Assembly: GCF_001202035.1 (NCBI RefSeq)
Contig: NZ_LGHT01000004.1
Coordinates: 1 to 64,000 of the forward strand
DNA length: 64,000 nucleotides
Direction: 5' to 3'
Source of the DNA: Pseudorhodobacter wandonensis
GTDB lineage: Bacteria; Pseudomonadota; Alphaproteobacteria; Rhodobacterales; Rhodobacteraceae
Within the stretch, counting starts at the first letter, position 1. Every line of letters starts with the position of its first letter. Under the pieces are notes generated by a model, which saw only the letters and a program-made list of their open reading frames with translations, did not search any database and was not told the DNA's origin. Positions 49,246-57,049 of the stretch are shown piece after piece. Position numbers and translations under genes: made by a program.

Positions 49246-50145
49246 ATGACAAAGCCTGCCCATGTGAACACTGTGATCATCGATACCGATCCCGGCATCG
49301 ATGACGCCATTGCCATCCTATATGCCTTGGGTCATGCTGGGATGAATGTGGTGGCGATTACCACAGTTGCGGGCAATATCGGCCTGTCGGTGACCACGCG
49401 CAATGCGGGCCGCATTTGTGCGCTGGCGGGGGTTGATACGCCTGTGCATGCAGGCGCCGCAGCACCTTTGGGGCGTGAGGCACGGCCAGAAACCGGCATT
49501 CACGGCAATGACGGTTTGGGCGGGGTTGAATTTCCCGAACCGGCCCAAGCCCCGCGCAGCCATGACGCCGTAGCTGCCATGCAAGCAATACTAGAGGCGC
49601 ACCCGCCGCACAGCATCGACCTGCACTGCCTTGGCCCGCTGACCAACCTTGCGCTGTTGCTGCAACATGCGCCTGCCGCCGCCGCGCGCATCCGCCGTGT
49701 GATTGCAATGGGTGGCGCGGTCGATGAGCCGGGCAATGTTGGCGCAAAGGCCGAATTCAACCTTGCGCATGACCCGCAGGCCGCGGCCTTGGTGCTGGCG
49801 GCCGGGCTTGACCTGACGCTGATCCCGTTGGATGCCACGCGCCAGTTGCGTGCCGATGCCACCTATATTGCCGCGCTGCACGCCACTGGCCACACCCCCG
49901 CAATTGCCGTGGCCGAGCTGATCGAGGCCTATTTCGCGGCCAACAGCGCCGAAAGCCGCCCTTTGCATGACCCCTGCGTGCCGCTTTTCGCGCAAAACCC
50001 GCAGCTTTTCCGCGTTGAGGAACGCGGGTTGGCTGTCGATGTTGACACTGGGGCGCTGATACCCGGCCCGCTGCGTATCAAGGTTGCGATGGGGTTGGAT
50101 GCCCCCGCCCTGCGCGCAGCCCTGTTGCACGGGCTTAGCAGCTGA
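49246..50145 (+). CDS. nucleoside hydrolase
   Basis: This 299-residue enzyme of the inosine-uridine-preferring nucleoside hydrolase family cleaves N-glycosidic bonds to free bases and ribose. The calcium-binding signature IIDTDPGIDDAIAI is at the N-terminus. ETGIHGNDGLGGVEFP, LGPLTNLALL and AMGGAVDEPGN follow, and the C-terminal HDPCVPLF carries the family aspartate. The preceding base sequence gives no strong ribosome site. No transporter for nucleosides adjoins it. The length is normal. Confidence 0.92.
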   Translation: MTKPAHVNTVIIDTDPGIDDAIAILYALGHAGMNVVAITTVAGNIGLSVTTRNAGRICALAGVDTPVHAGAAAPLGREARPETGIHGNDGLGGVEFPEPAQAPRSHDAVAAMQAILEAHPPHSIDLHCLGPLTNLALLLQHAPAAAARIRRVIAMGGAVDEPGNVGAKAEFNLAHDPQAAALVLAAGLDLTLIPLDATRQLRADATYIAALHATGHTPAIAVAELIEAYFAANSAESRPLHDPCVPLFAQNPQLFRVEERGLAVDVDTGALIPGPLRIKVAMGLDAPALRAALLHGLSS

Positions 50146-50357
50146 CCCCGTTTGCCTTGCATTCCCTGCACGACAATCCGGCACCCGACGGTCAGCCCGA
50201 ACAGGGAACAGCAGGTCGGCAATTTGACAGGAATCAATGCAAGACTGGGTGAGAAGGTATAAACTGCAGACTCAACAAGTGAACAAGGCAAGCGCCGCAC
50301 GAGTTTGTACCAGTCTTGCCCGCATGTCCTTGGTCATGATTGCAGAAAGGCAAAGCA

Positions 50358-50684
50358 ATGAAAAAACCGTCGGAAACCAACCCTATGGCCGCCCTGAACC
50401 CGATCCAGGCGCAGGCAATGCAGGCGATGTTTGCTGTCGCCACCGAAACAATGCAGTTCCTGTCAGCACGCATTCAACAGGATATCGAAACCCAACAGGC
50501 CATGCTGGCGTGCAAATCGTTTGAAGAGCTTCAGAAAGTGCAGGCCGAATTTCACAAAAAGACGCTGGAAGATTACAGCGGCGCGACGGCCAAGATGATG
50601 ACTATCCTGACGTCTGGCGCGTCGGACAGTTTAAAAAGTGCTGCCTATTCGTGGAAGCGCGCCTATGACGACGTGCCACTTTAA
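50358..50684 (+). CDS. phasin family protein
   Basis: This 108-residue helical protein resembles phasins that coat polyhydroxyalkanoate granules. AMQAMFAVATETMQFLSARI and FEELQKVQAEFHKKTLEDYS are amphipathic helices of that family. AAAGG lies suitably before the ATG at 50358. No pha synthesis genes are in the window. The 212-base gap upstream contains no other gene. Confidence 0.8.
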   Translation: MKKPSETNPMAALNPIQAQAMQAMFAVATETMQFLSARIQQDIETQQAMLACKSFEELQKVQAEFHKKTLEDYSGATAKMMTILTSGASDSLKSAAYSWKRAYDDVPL

Positions 50685-50739
50685 TCTGGATTTTGGCGCG
50701 CTGATCGGGCGCGTATCCGTTTACGCTGGCCCTTGGCCG

Positions 50740-51156
50740 CTACTGGGTCAGGGGCGCGGCCAGTGCAATATCGGCAAGAGTCGCGCCATCAAGATGGGCC
50801 ATAAAGGCCCGTTCGGCCGCGCGCAGATGTGCCTTTAGGCGGCACTGGCCATCAATCGTGCAGTTGTTTGGCGCGGTCTGAAAACACTCGACCAACGGTT
50901 GGTCAGCCTCGAGCAGGCGCACCACATCGCCGAGGCGGATCTCTTGTGGTGGTCTGGCCAGTATCGCCCCACCGCCGCCGCCGCGCCGCGTCTCGACAAT
51001 CCCTTCACGTGAAAGCCGTTGCATGATTTTGCTGAGATGGTTGCGCGGCAGCCCGAATTCCTGTGCCAGATCGGCAGTTGAAAAGGCGCTGTCGGGGGCG
51101 CTGGCCATCCGCATCAGCATCCGCAAGCCATAGTCGGTAAATGAGGTCAGGCGCAT
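50740..51156 (-). CDS. nsrR: NsrR-like Rrf2 family repressor
   Basis: This 138-residue iron-sulfur repressor probably responds to nitric oxide. It opens MRLTSFTDYGLRMLMRMAS, typical of NsrR, with wing RRGGGGGAILARPP. Cysteines 91, 99 and 105 (CFQTAPNNCTIDGQC) are the likely cluster ligands. I choose the ATG at 51156 over 51174 because the conserved N-terminus and cysteine numbering fit and because the longer start would touch the palindromic operator. It is divergent from the folate ligase-nnrS-nnrU operon, which it probably controls. Confidence 0.85.
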   Translation of the reverse strand: MRLTSFTDYGLRMLMRMASAPDSAFSTADLAQEFGLPRNHLSKIMQRLSREGIVETRRGGGGGAILARPPQEIRLGDVVRLLEADQPLVECFQTAPNNCTIDGQCRLKAHLRAAERAFMAHLDGATLADIALAAPLTQ

Positions 51157-51177
51157 GGGCGGGGTCCGATCCATGAA

Positions 51178-51196
51178 TAGGTATTTACAATACCTA
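51178..51196. promoter_or_regulatory. perfect 19-bp palindrome, probable NsrR operator
   Basis: TAGGTATT-TAC-AATACCTA lies between the divergent nsrR-like gene and the folate ligase-nnrS-nnrU operon. The 8-3-8 dyad with AT-rich inner halves fits Rrf2 operators. Autoregulation and control of nnrS/nnrU are inferred. Confidence 0.7.
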
Positions 51197-51245
51197 TTAA
51201 CAGGTTTACGCTGTGTTGCAACATGAATTGTCGCAAGGCGCCGCT

Positions 51246-51983
51246 ATGGCCGACCCACGTACCAATCCGCCCCCCAAAGCAGAGCCTGAGCTGCCCGGCA
51301 GCTATGCCTCACCTCCCTGCCTTGCCGGTGAGATTGCACCGGATTACTTTGACCCGCTGGCGGTGGACCCGCAACAAGCCCGCGATGTGGCGCGCTGGCG
51401 CAGCGCCGAGCGCAAGCAGCTGCGGGCGGCGCGGCAGGCGCTTGGGGTAGAGGCGCGGGCGCAGATTGGTGCGGCGCTTGGGCTGCATCTGCGCGCGTTG
51501 CTGAAACAGCAGTTTGGCGACCTGCGCGGCAAGGTGTTCTCGGGCTATTGGCCAATCAAGGGCGAGCCTGACCTGCGCCCGGTGATGGCCGATCTGCACG
51601 CCGCAGGGGTCGTGGTTTGCCTGCCGCTGGTCGAACAAAAGGCCGCGCCTTTGGTGTTTCGCCGCTGGACACCCGAAACCCGCATGCTGCGCGGCGATTG
51701 GGACATTCCGGTCCCCCCGCCTGAGGCCGAGGTTTGCACACCCGATATTTCATTGGCGCCGCTGGTTGGCTGGGATGGAAATGGCTACCGGCTTGGCTAT
51801 GGCGGCGGCTATTTTGACAGGACGCTGGCTGCGCTTGCACTGCGTCCCTTTGCCATTGGCATCGGGTTTCAATCGGCGCGGCTGGCGACGATTTTTCCGC
51901 AACCGCATGACATTGTGCTGAACGCCATTCTGACCGAGGTCGGCATTCAGTTTCCCATTCCTTCACCCACCGAGGCCCTATGA
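51246..51983 (+). CDS. 5-formyltetrahydrofolate cyclo-ligase
   Basis: This 245-residue enzyme converts 5-formyl-THF to 5,10-methenyl-THF with ATP. The family elements are WRSAERKQLRAARQAL, VFSGYWPIKGEPDLRP, and the ATP/folate loop GYRLGYGGGYFDRTLA. Compared with the usual length of about 190, it has an N-terminal extension of about 45 proline-rich residues (DPRTNPPPKAEPELPG) and a MADP start at 51246, behind AAGG. A GTG at 51213 is an alternative. It lies first in the presumed NsrR-controlled operon and overlaps nnrS by four bases. Confidence 0.87.
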   Translation: MADPRTNPPPKAEPELPGSYASPPCLAGEIAPDYFDPLAVDPQQARDVARWRSAERKQLRAARQALGVEARAQIGAALGLHLRALLKQQFGDLRGKVFSGYWPIKGEPDLRPVMADLHAAGVVVCLPLVEQKAAPLVFRRWTPETRMLRGDWDIPVPPPEAEVCTPDISLAPLVGWDGNGYRLGYGGGYFDRTLAALALRPFAIGIGFQSARLATIFPQPHDIVLNAILTEVGIQFPIPSPTEAL

Positions 51984-53176
51984 CCACGACAGCCGAACAG
52001 ATGCGCGCCTGGCGCGGCCCTGCCATCCTGACCTATGGCTTTCGCCCGTTTTTCCTTGGGGCAGCGCTATGGGCTTTGCTTGCCATGGTGCTTTGGGTGC
52101 CGATGCTGGCAGGCGCGCTGACGCTGCCGACGGCCTTTGACCCTGTGTCGTGGCACGCGCATGAGTTTCTGTTCGGGTATGTCTCGGCGGTGATCGGGGG
52201 GTTCTTGCTGACGGCAGTGCCGAACTGGTCGGGGCGGCTGCCTGTGGTTGGCTGGCCTTTGGCGGGGCTGGTCGGGTTGTGGCTGCTGGGGCGGCTTGCC
52301 GTGATGTTTTCGGCGGGTTGGCCACCTTTGGCGATTGCTATGCTTGACCTTGCGGGCATGGCCACGCTTTGGGGCTATCTGGCGCGCGAAATCATCTTGG
52401 GGCGCAACTGGAAAAACCTTGCGGTGCTGGGCATTCTGACGGTTTTCATGCTTGGAAATGCGGTGTTTCACTATGAGGCCGCGCAGGGGGGCTATGCCGC
52501 CGCAGGGGTCGGGCTGCGGATTGGGCTGGGTGCTGGGATCGCGCTGATCATGCTGATTGGCGGGCGGATTGTGCCGTCCTTTACCCGCAACTGGCTGGTC
52601 AAGGCGGGGTTGGCCGCACGGCCCGCGCCGATGGGGAAGTTTGATAAACTGGCCGTGTTGGTGACACTGGCGGCGATTGTGCTGTGGGTTATCGCACCTT
52701 TGCAACCTGTGACGGGCCTGTTGTTGATTGCATGCGCGGTGGCCCAAACGGCGCGTCTGTGGCGGTGGCGTGGCTGGCACACAAGGCGCGAGCCGCTGGT
52801 CTGGATATTGCATCTGGCCTATGGGTTCATCCCGCTGGGGGCATTGGTAATGGGGGTATCGGCGTTATGGCCTGACCTGACCGGCAGTATCGCAGCCCAG
52901 CATCTGTGGATGGCCGGCGCGATTGGCACGATGACTGTCGCGGTGATGACGCGGGCAACGCTGGGCCACACGGGCCAGGCCCTGACGGCGGGCACGGGCA
53001 CCGTTCTGATCTATGCTGCGATCGTGGGTGCCGTTGTCGCGCGGTTTCTGGCGGGGCTGTTCGCGGCGCAGGCGATGGTGTTTTACGATCTGGCAGGCCT
53101 GCTGTGGTGCCTTGGCTTTGCGGGGTATGCCGTGGTTTATGGCCCGCTGTTGCTGCGGGCAAGGGCCAAGGTTTAG
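51980..53176 (+). CDS. nnrS: NnrS family haem-copper membrane protein
   Basis: This 398-residue inner-membrane protein with about twelve hydrophobic segments belongs to NnrS, which protects cells from nitrosative stress and is induced with denitrification genes. TYGFRPFFLGAALWALLAM, WHAHEFLFGYVSAVIGGFLLT and GGRIVPSFTRNWL are the conserved blocks with likely haem/copper ligands among the histidines. It overlaps the folate ligase gene by four bases and nnrU follows three bases later. Confidence 0.92.
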   Translation: MTTTAEQMRAWRGPAILTYGFRPFFLGAALWALLAMVLWVPMLAGALTLPTAFDPVSWHAHEFLFGYVSAVIGGFLLTAVPNWSGRLPVVGWPLAGLVGLWLLGRLAVMFSAGWPPLAIAMLDLAGMATLWGYLAREIILGRNWKNLAVLGILTVFMLGNAVFHYEAAQGGYAAAGVGLRIGLGAGIALIMLIGGRIVPSFTRNWLVKAGLAARPAPMGKFDKLAVLVTLAAIVLWVIAPLQPVTGLLLIACAVAQTARLWRWRGWHTRREPLVWILHLAYGFIPLGALVMGVSALWPDLTGSIAAQHLWMAGAIGTMTVAVMTRATLGHTGQALTAGTGTVLIYAAIVGAVVARFLAGLFAAQAMVFYDLAGLLWCLGFAGYAVVYGPLLLRARAKV

Positions 53177-53179
53177 GCA

Positions 53180-53839
53180 ATGGGCTGGCTTGAATTTATC
53201 CTGTCCGCCGTTGGCTTTCTGGTCACGCATTCCCTGCCGTTGCGGCCCAAAATTCGCCAGCCGATAGAGGCGCGTATTGGCGCGCCGCTGTTTCTTGGCC
53301 TTTATTCGATGCTGTCGATTGCAGCTTTGGCTTGGCTGATTGTCGCTGCAGGGCGTGCGCCGTTTGTCGAGCTCTGGAGCTGGGCGCCGTGGCAATTACT
53401 GGTACCGCAGATTGCCATGGCGCTGGTGTGCCTGATTGCGGCGCTGTCGCTGGGCAGGCCGAACCCGTTTTCATTTGGCGGGGCACACAATGCCGAATTT
53501 GACCCTGCGCATCCCGGTATCGTCGGCTGGATGCGCCACCCTTTGCTGGTGGCGATGGCGCTTTGGGCGGTGGCGCATATGGTGCCGAATGGCGACCTTG
53601 CACATGTACTGATGTTCGGCGCTTTTGCCCTGTTCGCGCTGATGGGAATTTGGATGATCGACCGCCGCCACAAGCGCAACATGGGGCCCGAATGGTTGGC
53701 GCTAAGGGCTGCAACGGCCCGTTGGCCGCTGCCCCGCATTACAGCCAACGGGGCACTGCGCACGGGCCTTGCCGCACTGACCTATGCCTTGTTGGTTTGG
53801 GTGCATCCACTGCTGTTTGGCGTGTACCCTTTCGGGTAA
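53180..53839 (+). CDS. nnrU: NnrU family membrane protein
   Basis: This 219-residue inner-membrane protein has about six hydrophobic segments. The NnrU pattern (FLVTHSLPLRPKIR near the start, FDPAHPGIVGWMRHPLL, and the MIDRRHKRNMGPEW loop) is present. NnrU proteins accompany nitric oxide or nitrite respiration genes, with function unproven. Together with nnrS it forms a compact operon that runs tail to tail into nosX, only ten bases away. Confidence 0.9.
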   Translation: MGWLEFILSAVGFLVTHSLPLRPKIRQPIEARIGAPLFLGLYSMLSIAALAWLIVAAGRAPFVELWSWAPWQLLVPQIAMALVCLIAALSLGRPNPFSFGGAHNAEFDPAHPGIVGWMRHPLLVAMALWAVAHMVPNGDLAHVLMFGAFALFALMGIWMIDRRHKRNMGPEWLALRAATARWPLPRITANGALRTGLAALTYALLVWVHPLLFGVYPFG

Positions 53840-53849
53840 CGCCTTAGCC

Positions 53850-54758
53850 TTAGGCCAGAACCGCCGATTCCAGTCTGCAATCCTGAAAGCCCGCAAGGCT
53901 GGCTGTGATCTGATCTGCACTGTCCATCAGGCACGCTGCCGTCGACAGTGCATCCGCCACGGCGGCCGAGCGCGCAGAAATGCTGATCCCGCGCCAGATC
54001 GGCGCTGCTGTAAACCCGGTCCGCGGGTCAAGAATATGGCCCAAGGTGCCCGCCGCATCAAACTGCGTGCCCAGCGGGGCCGAGGTTGCAAGCGCACGCG
54101 AGGCAAGCGCCACCTCGCCGCCCTGCGCCAGTTTCACGGGCCAAGCGCCGCCTTGGGGCTGCCCGCCAACGGCACGGAATTCGCCGGTATCAACCAAAAT
54201 ATCGGTCAGCCCTTCGGCTGCCAAAAGGCCCGCCACACGGTCGGCGATATAGCCCTGCGCGATACCGTTCAGCGTAAGCTGCATACCGGGGCGCAAGGTG
54301 ATCGCGGCGGCGTCCAGCGTTACCCCTGCCCAGCCGGTCAGGGCCAGTGCGTGGGCCAAAACAGCGGTTTCGGGTGCACGGCCTTGTACCCCTGCCTCGG
54401 CATAGGCAGCCCAGAGCGGCTGCACCGTCGGGTCAAACCGCCCGCCGGTTGCGTGATGCACAGCCCCCGCGATGGACAGGCATTCCAACAGCTCGAACGG
54501 CGGCTCGGCCAAGCTGCCATCGCGGTTCAACTGCGACAGTGCGCTGTCGGCGCGATAGAGGCTAAAGATCCCTTCAAGCCGCGCGATCTCGGCTGCGGCG
54601 CGAGTGGTGATTGCGGCCGCATCGGGGTGGGCCAGACGAATGGTGGCCCCTGCCCCCAAAGCAATGCCTGTCCATGTATAGACGGGTTGCGCACGGGCTG
54701 CGTTTGGCAAAGCAAAGGCGGCGGCGCTGATCGCCAGAAAGCGGCGGCGTGTTGTCAT
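53850..54758 (-). CDS. nosX: FAD:protein FMN transferase, NosX (ApbE family)
   Basis: This 302-residue exported enzyme of the ApbE family covalently attaches FMN to threonine in target flavoproteins, here probably NosR. The N-terminus MTTRRRFLAISAAAFALPNA is a twin-arginine or Sec-type signal. ApbE motifs are FDPTVQPLW, LTLNGIAQGYIADRVA and LVDTGEFRAVGG. It ends the nos operon. The four-base gap to nosL supports co-transcription. The ATG at 54758 is the first that leaves an intact signal peptide. Confidence 0.92.
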   Translation of the reverse strand: MTTRRRFLAISAAAFALPNAARAQPVYTWTGIALGAGATIRLAHPDAAAITTRAAAEIARLEGIFSLYRADSALSQLNRDGSLAEPPFELLECLSIAGAVHHATGGRFDPTVQPLWAAYAEAGVQGRAPETAVLAHALALTGWAGVTLDAAAITLRPGMQLTLNGIAQGYIADRVAGLLAAEGLTDILVDTGEFRAVGGQPQGGAWPVKLAQGGEVALASRALATSAPLGTQFDAAGTLGHILDPRTGFTAAPIWRGISISARSAAVADALSTAACLMDSADQITASLAGFQDCRLESAVLA

Positions 54759-54762
54759 GGTA

Positions 54763-55332
54763 TTACCCTCCGGTCTTGCGCGACAAGGCACGCAGACGTT
54801 GTTCAAAATCGGTATCTGTTTGTTGTGCTTCGGCATCCTGATCGACAGGCGCCAGAACGGCATCATCCGGAATCTGGTCAAACGCCATCACCGTACCGCC
54901 ATTGGCCGTGGCAAAGGCACGGGCACGGGCGGGGTCGGAAAACGGGACCAGCTCGGGCGCGCCCATGCCGCCTTTGACAGCGGCGCCAACCACATAGGTC
55001 GCGTCTTGCGCCTTGATCCAGTTATCGACGCCCGGCTTGGCCCAGGTGGCCCCGTCTGCGCCCATGTCATTGACCCAAACCGCCAGAATTGCGTGGCTTT
55101 GTTCGGGCATCCGCATATAGGCCACGGCGTCGCGCACCTGGCTAAAGAAAATCGGTGCGCCGGGCAGGCCCGCCAGATGCGCCTGCCCCTTTGGGCCCTC
55201 ATGTTCCAGCAGCTCCATTTGGCAGTAATGCCCTACGGCTTGCGGGTTCAGCGTGACGGGCGACACATCTTGCGCCACGTCCTCTTTGCACGCGGTCAGC
55301 AACAGGCAAACGATCAGGGCAAAGCGCTTCAT
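54763..55332 (-). CDS. nosL: copper-chaperone lipoprotein NosL
   Basis: This 189-residue periplasmic lipoprotein delivers copper for assembly of the CuZ site of NosZ. The lipobox is LLLTAC. The mature sequence carries HYCQMELLEHEGPKGQAHL, the NosL copper-binding segment with Cys/Met/His, and WVNDMGADGATW. The C-terminus is hydrophilic. The start overlaps nosY by four bases. Confidence 0.93.
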   Translation of the reverse strand: MKRFALIVCLLLTACKEDVAQDVSPVTLNPQAVGHYCQMELLEHEGPKGQAHLAGLPGAPIFFSQVRDAVAYMRMPEQSHAILAVWVNDMGADGATWAKPGVDNWIKAQDATYVVGAAVKGGMGAPELVPFSDPARARAFATANGGTVMAFDQIPDDAVLAPVDQDAEAQQTDTDFEQRLRALSRKTGG

Positions 55333-56153
55333 GGCACCACCCGCCGGAATGCTGCGGCCGCCAAAACAAGCGCCGCGACGGGCCACGCCAGCATCGAAGC
55401 AAGCGATTGCCAAAGCGGAATACTGGCTGCCGCCCCGCCAACGCCTGCCGCAGCCGCCGTGGCATCTGACGCCGCAAGGTTGAACAGGCGAAACGCATCG
55501 GCCGGGTTGGCCAGCAGTGCAAAGAGGAAAACGCGGGTGCTGAAAACGCCGCCATTATCGGCCACAATCGCCGCCAGCAGCCCCAGATCATACAGCACAA
55601 CCAGCCCCAGCCAAACCCCGATCGCCAGCCCCGCCGCCCCCGAAGGTCTGCGGGCCAGCGATGACAGCGCATAGCCGACACACAGGAAAGTAGCCCCCAG
55701 CAAAACGCTGGTCCACGTTAGCCGCCACAACGCAGCCAAGCCCGCCACCGCGCGCGGGTCGGTGACAATAGCCGCCAATGCTGCCGCGCCATAGCCCGCC
55801 AGAATCGCCAATGCCAAAATCGCCAGATGCGCCACCAGCTTGCCCAGCAGCAATTCCCACCGCGCCACAGGATAGGTTAGCAGCAAAGGCAGCGTGCCGC
55901 GCTCTACCTCGCCTGCAACGGCGTCGAATGACATCAGCAGTGCGACCAACGGCACCAGATAAACGGAAAGCGAGGTCAATGACGCCACTGTCACCGACAG
56001 ACGGTCGGCCCCCAAGGCCCCTGTCGCGGCCGAACCAGCCGCCGCCAGAACCAGCGAAAACACGACCATCAAGGCAACCGCAATCGCAACCCAGCGGTTA
56101 CGCCGCGCGATATGCGCCTCGGTGATTGCAGTGGCAAGAATGCGGTCAATCAT
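55329..56153 (-). CDS. nosY: NosY, permease of the nos ABC transporter
   Basis: This 274-residue inner-membrane protein has six hydrophobic segments. It is the membrane subunit of the NosFDY ABC system that acts in maturation of the NosZ copper centre. The segment EVERGTLPLLLTYPVARWELLLGK is typical of ABC-2 permeases. It overlaps nosF and nosL by four bases on either side. Confidence 0.93.
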   Translation of the reverse strand: MIDRILATAITEAHIARRNRWVAIAVALMVVFSLVLAAAGSAATGALGADRLSVTVASLTSLSVYLVPLVALLMSFDAVAGEVERGTLPLLLTYPVARWELLLGKLVAHLAILALAILAGYGAAALAAIVTDPRAVAGLAALWRLTWTSVLLGATFLCVGYALSSLARRPSGAAGLAIGVWLGLVVLYDLGLLAAIVADNGGVFSTRVFLFALLANPADAFRLFNLAASDATAAAAGVGGAAASIPLWQSLASMLAWPVAALVLAAAAFRRVVP

Positions 56154-57049
56154 TGGCCGTCCCTCCGGCTGAAATGGCTGTAGATGTCTTCCAGACTGGG
56201 CGGCATGACATCAATATCGGCGATCTTGCTTTCCAGCACAGCAATCTGTGCCAGCGTCGCCAGCTTGTCCTGTTGACGGCATGAAATGCGCAGACCTTCG
56301 GCAAACTGAATTGCCGCCGGCAGTGCCGCCATCAGATCAGAGGTGTAGCCGTTGCGGGCGGTCAAATTCATCACCACGGGCAAAGCTGCCTCGCGCCGCA
56401 GATCGGCCAGCGTGCCTTGCGCCACCATCCGCCCGCCAGACAGGATCAGCAGCCGGTCGGTACGGGCCTCGACCTCGGTCAGCGCGTGGCTGGAGAGCAG
56501 AATCGCGGCGCCATCGGCGGCAAGCCCGTCCAGCAGGCTGTAGAAATCGCGGCGCGACACAGGGTCGAGGCCAGAGGTCGGCTCGTCCAACACCAGCAAT
56601 TTCGGCGCGCCAATCAGGGTTTGCGCAAGGCCGACGCGTTGCCGCATCCCTTTGGAATAAGTGCCGATGCGGCGCTTGGCGGCATGGCCAAGGCCCACAC
56701 GGTCCAGAAATTCCATCGCCTTGCCAGCGGATTCGCCGCGCAGGCGCAGGTAGTGGCTGATTTGTTCCAAGCCCGTCAGCGCCGGATGAAAGGCGGCGTT
56801 TTCCGGCAGATAGGCCACGGCTGCACGCGCCTGCGCACTGCCCGGTGCCGCACCGCATACCGAAACGCTGCCCGCATCTGCCGCGATCAGGCCCAGAATG
56901 ATTTTCATCAGGGTCGATTTGCCCGCGCCATTATGGCCAAGCAAGGCCACACGCTCGCCCGCGGCAACATGCAGCGACACATCCGACAAGGCCTTGGCCC
57001 CGTCAAAGGTTTTAGTGAGTGCCGAGATCGTCAAGGTCGAGGTCATCAT
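56150..57049 (-). CDS. nosF: NosF, ATPase of the nos ABC transporter
   Basis: This 299-residue ABC ATPase has Walker A GHNGAGKSTLMK, signature YSKGMRQRVGL, Walker B LLVLDEPTSGL and the switch histidine in LSSHALTE. It powers NosDFY. The ATG at 57049 (MMTSTLT) lies inside the end of nosD by 38 bases; a second ATG at 57046 gives the same frame. The C-terminal domain of about 80 residues is regulatory, as in other NosF proteins. Confidence 0.93.
   Translation of the reverse strand: MMTSTLTISALTKTFDGAKALSDVSLHVAAGERVALLGHNGAGKSTLMKIILGLIAADAGSVSVCGAAPGSAQARAAVAYLPENAAFHPALTGLEQISHYLRLRGESAGKAMEFLDRVGLGHAAKRRIGTYSKGMRQRVGLAQTLIGAPKLLVLDEPTSGLDPVSRRDFYSLLDGLAADGAAILLSSHALTEVEARTDRLLILSGGRMVAQGTLADLRREAALPVVMNLTARNGYTSDLMAALPAAIQFAEGLRISCRQQDKLATLAQIAVLESKIADIDVMPPSLEDIYSHFSRRDGQ

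Noticed and set aside
51246-51983. Folate ligase gene as the nirV gene of some denitrifiers
   Set aside because: nirV encodes a formylglycine-enzyme-like protein. This sequence has the clear GYGGGYFDR folate cyclo-ligase loop.
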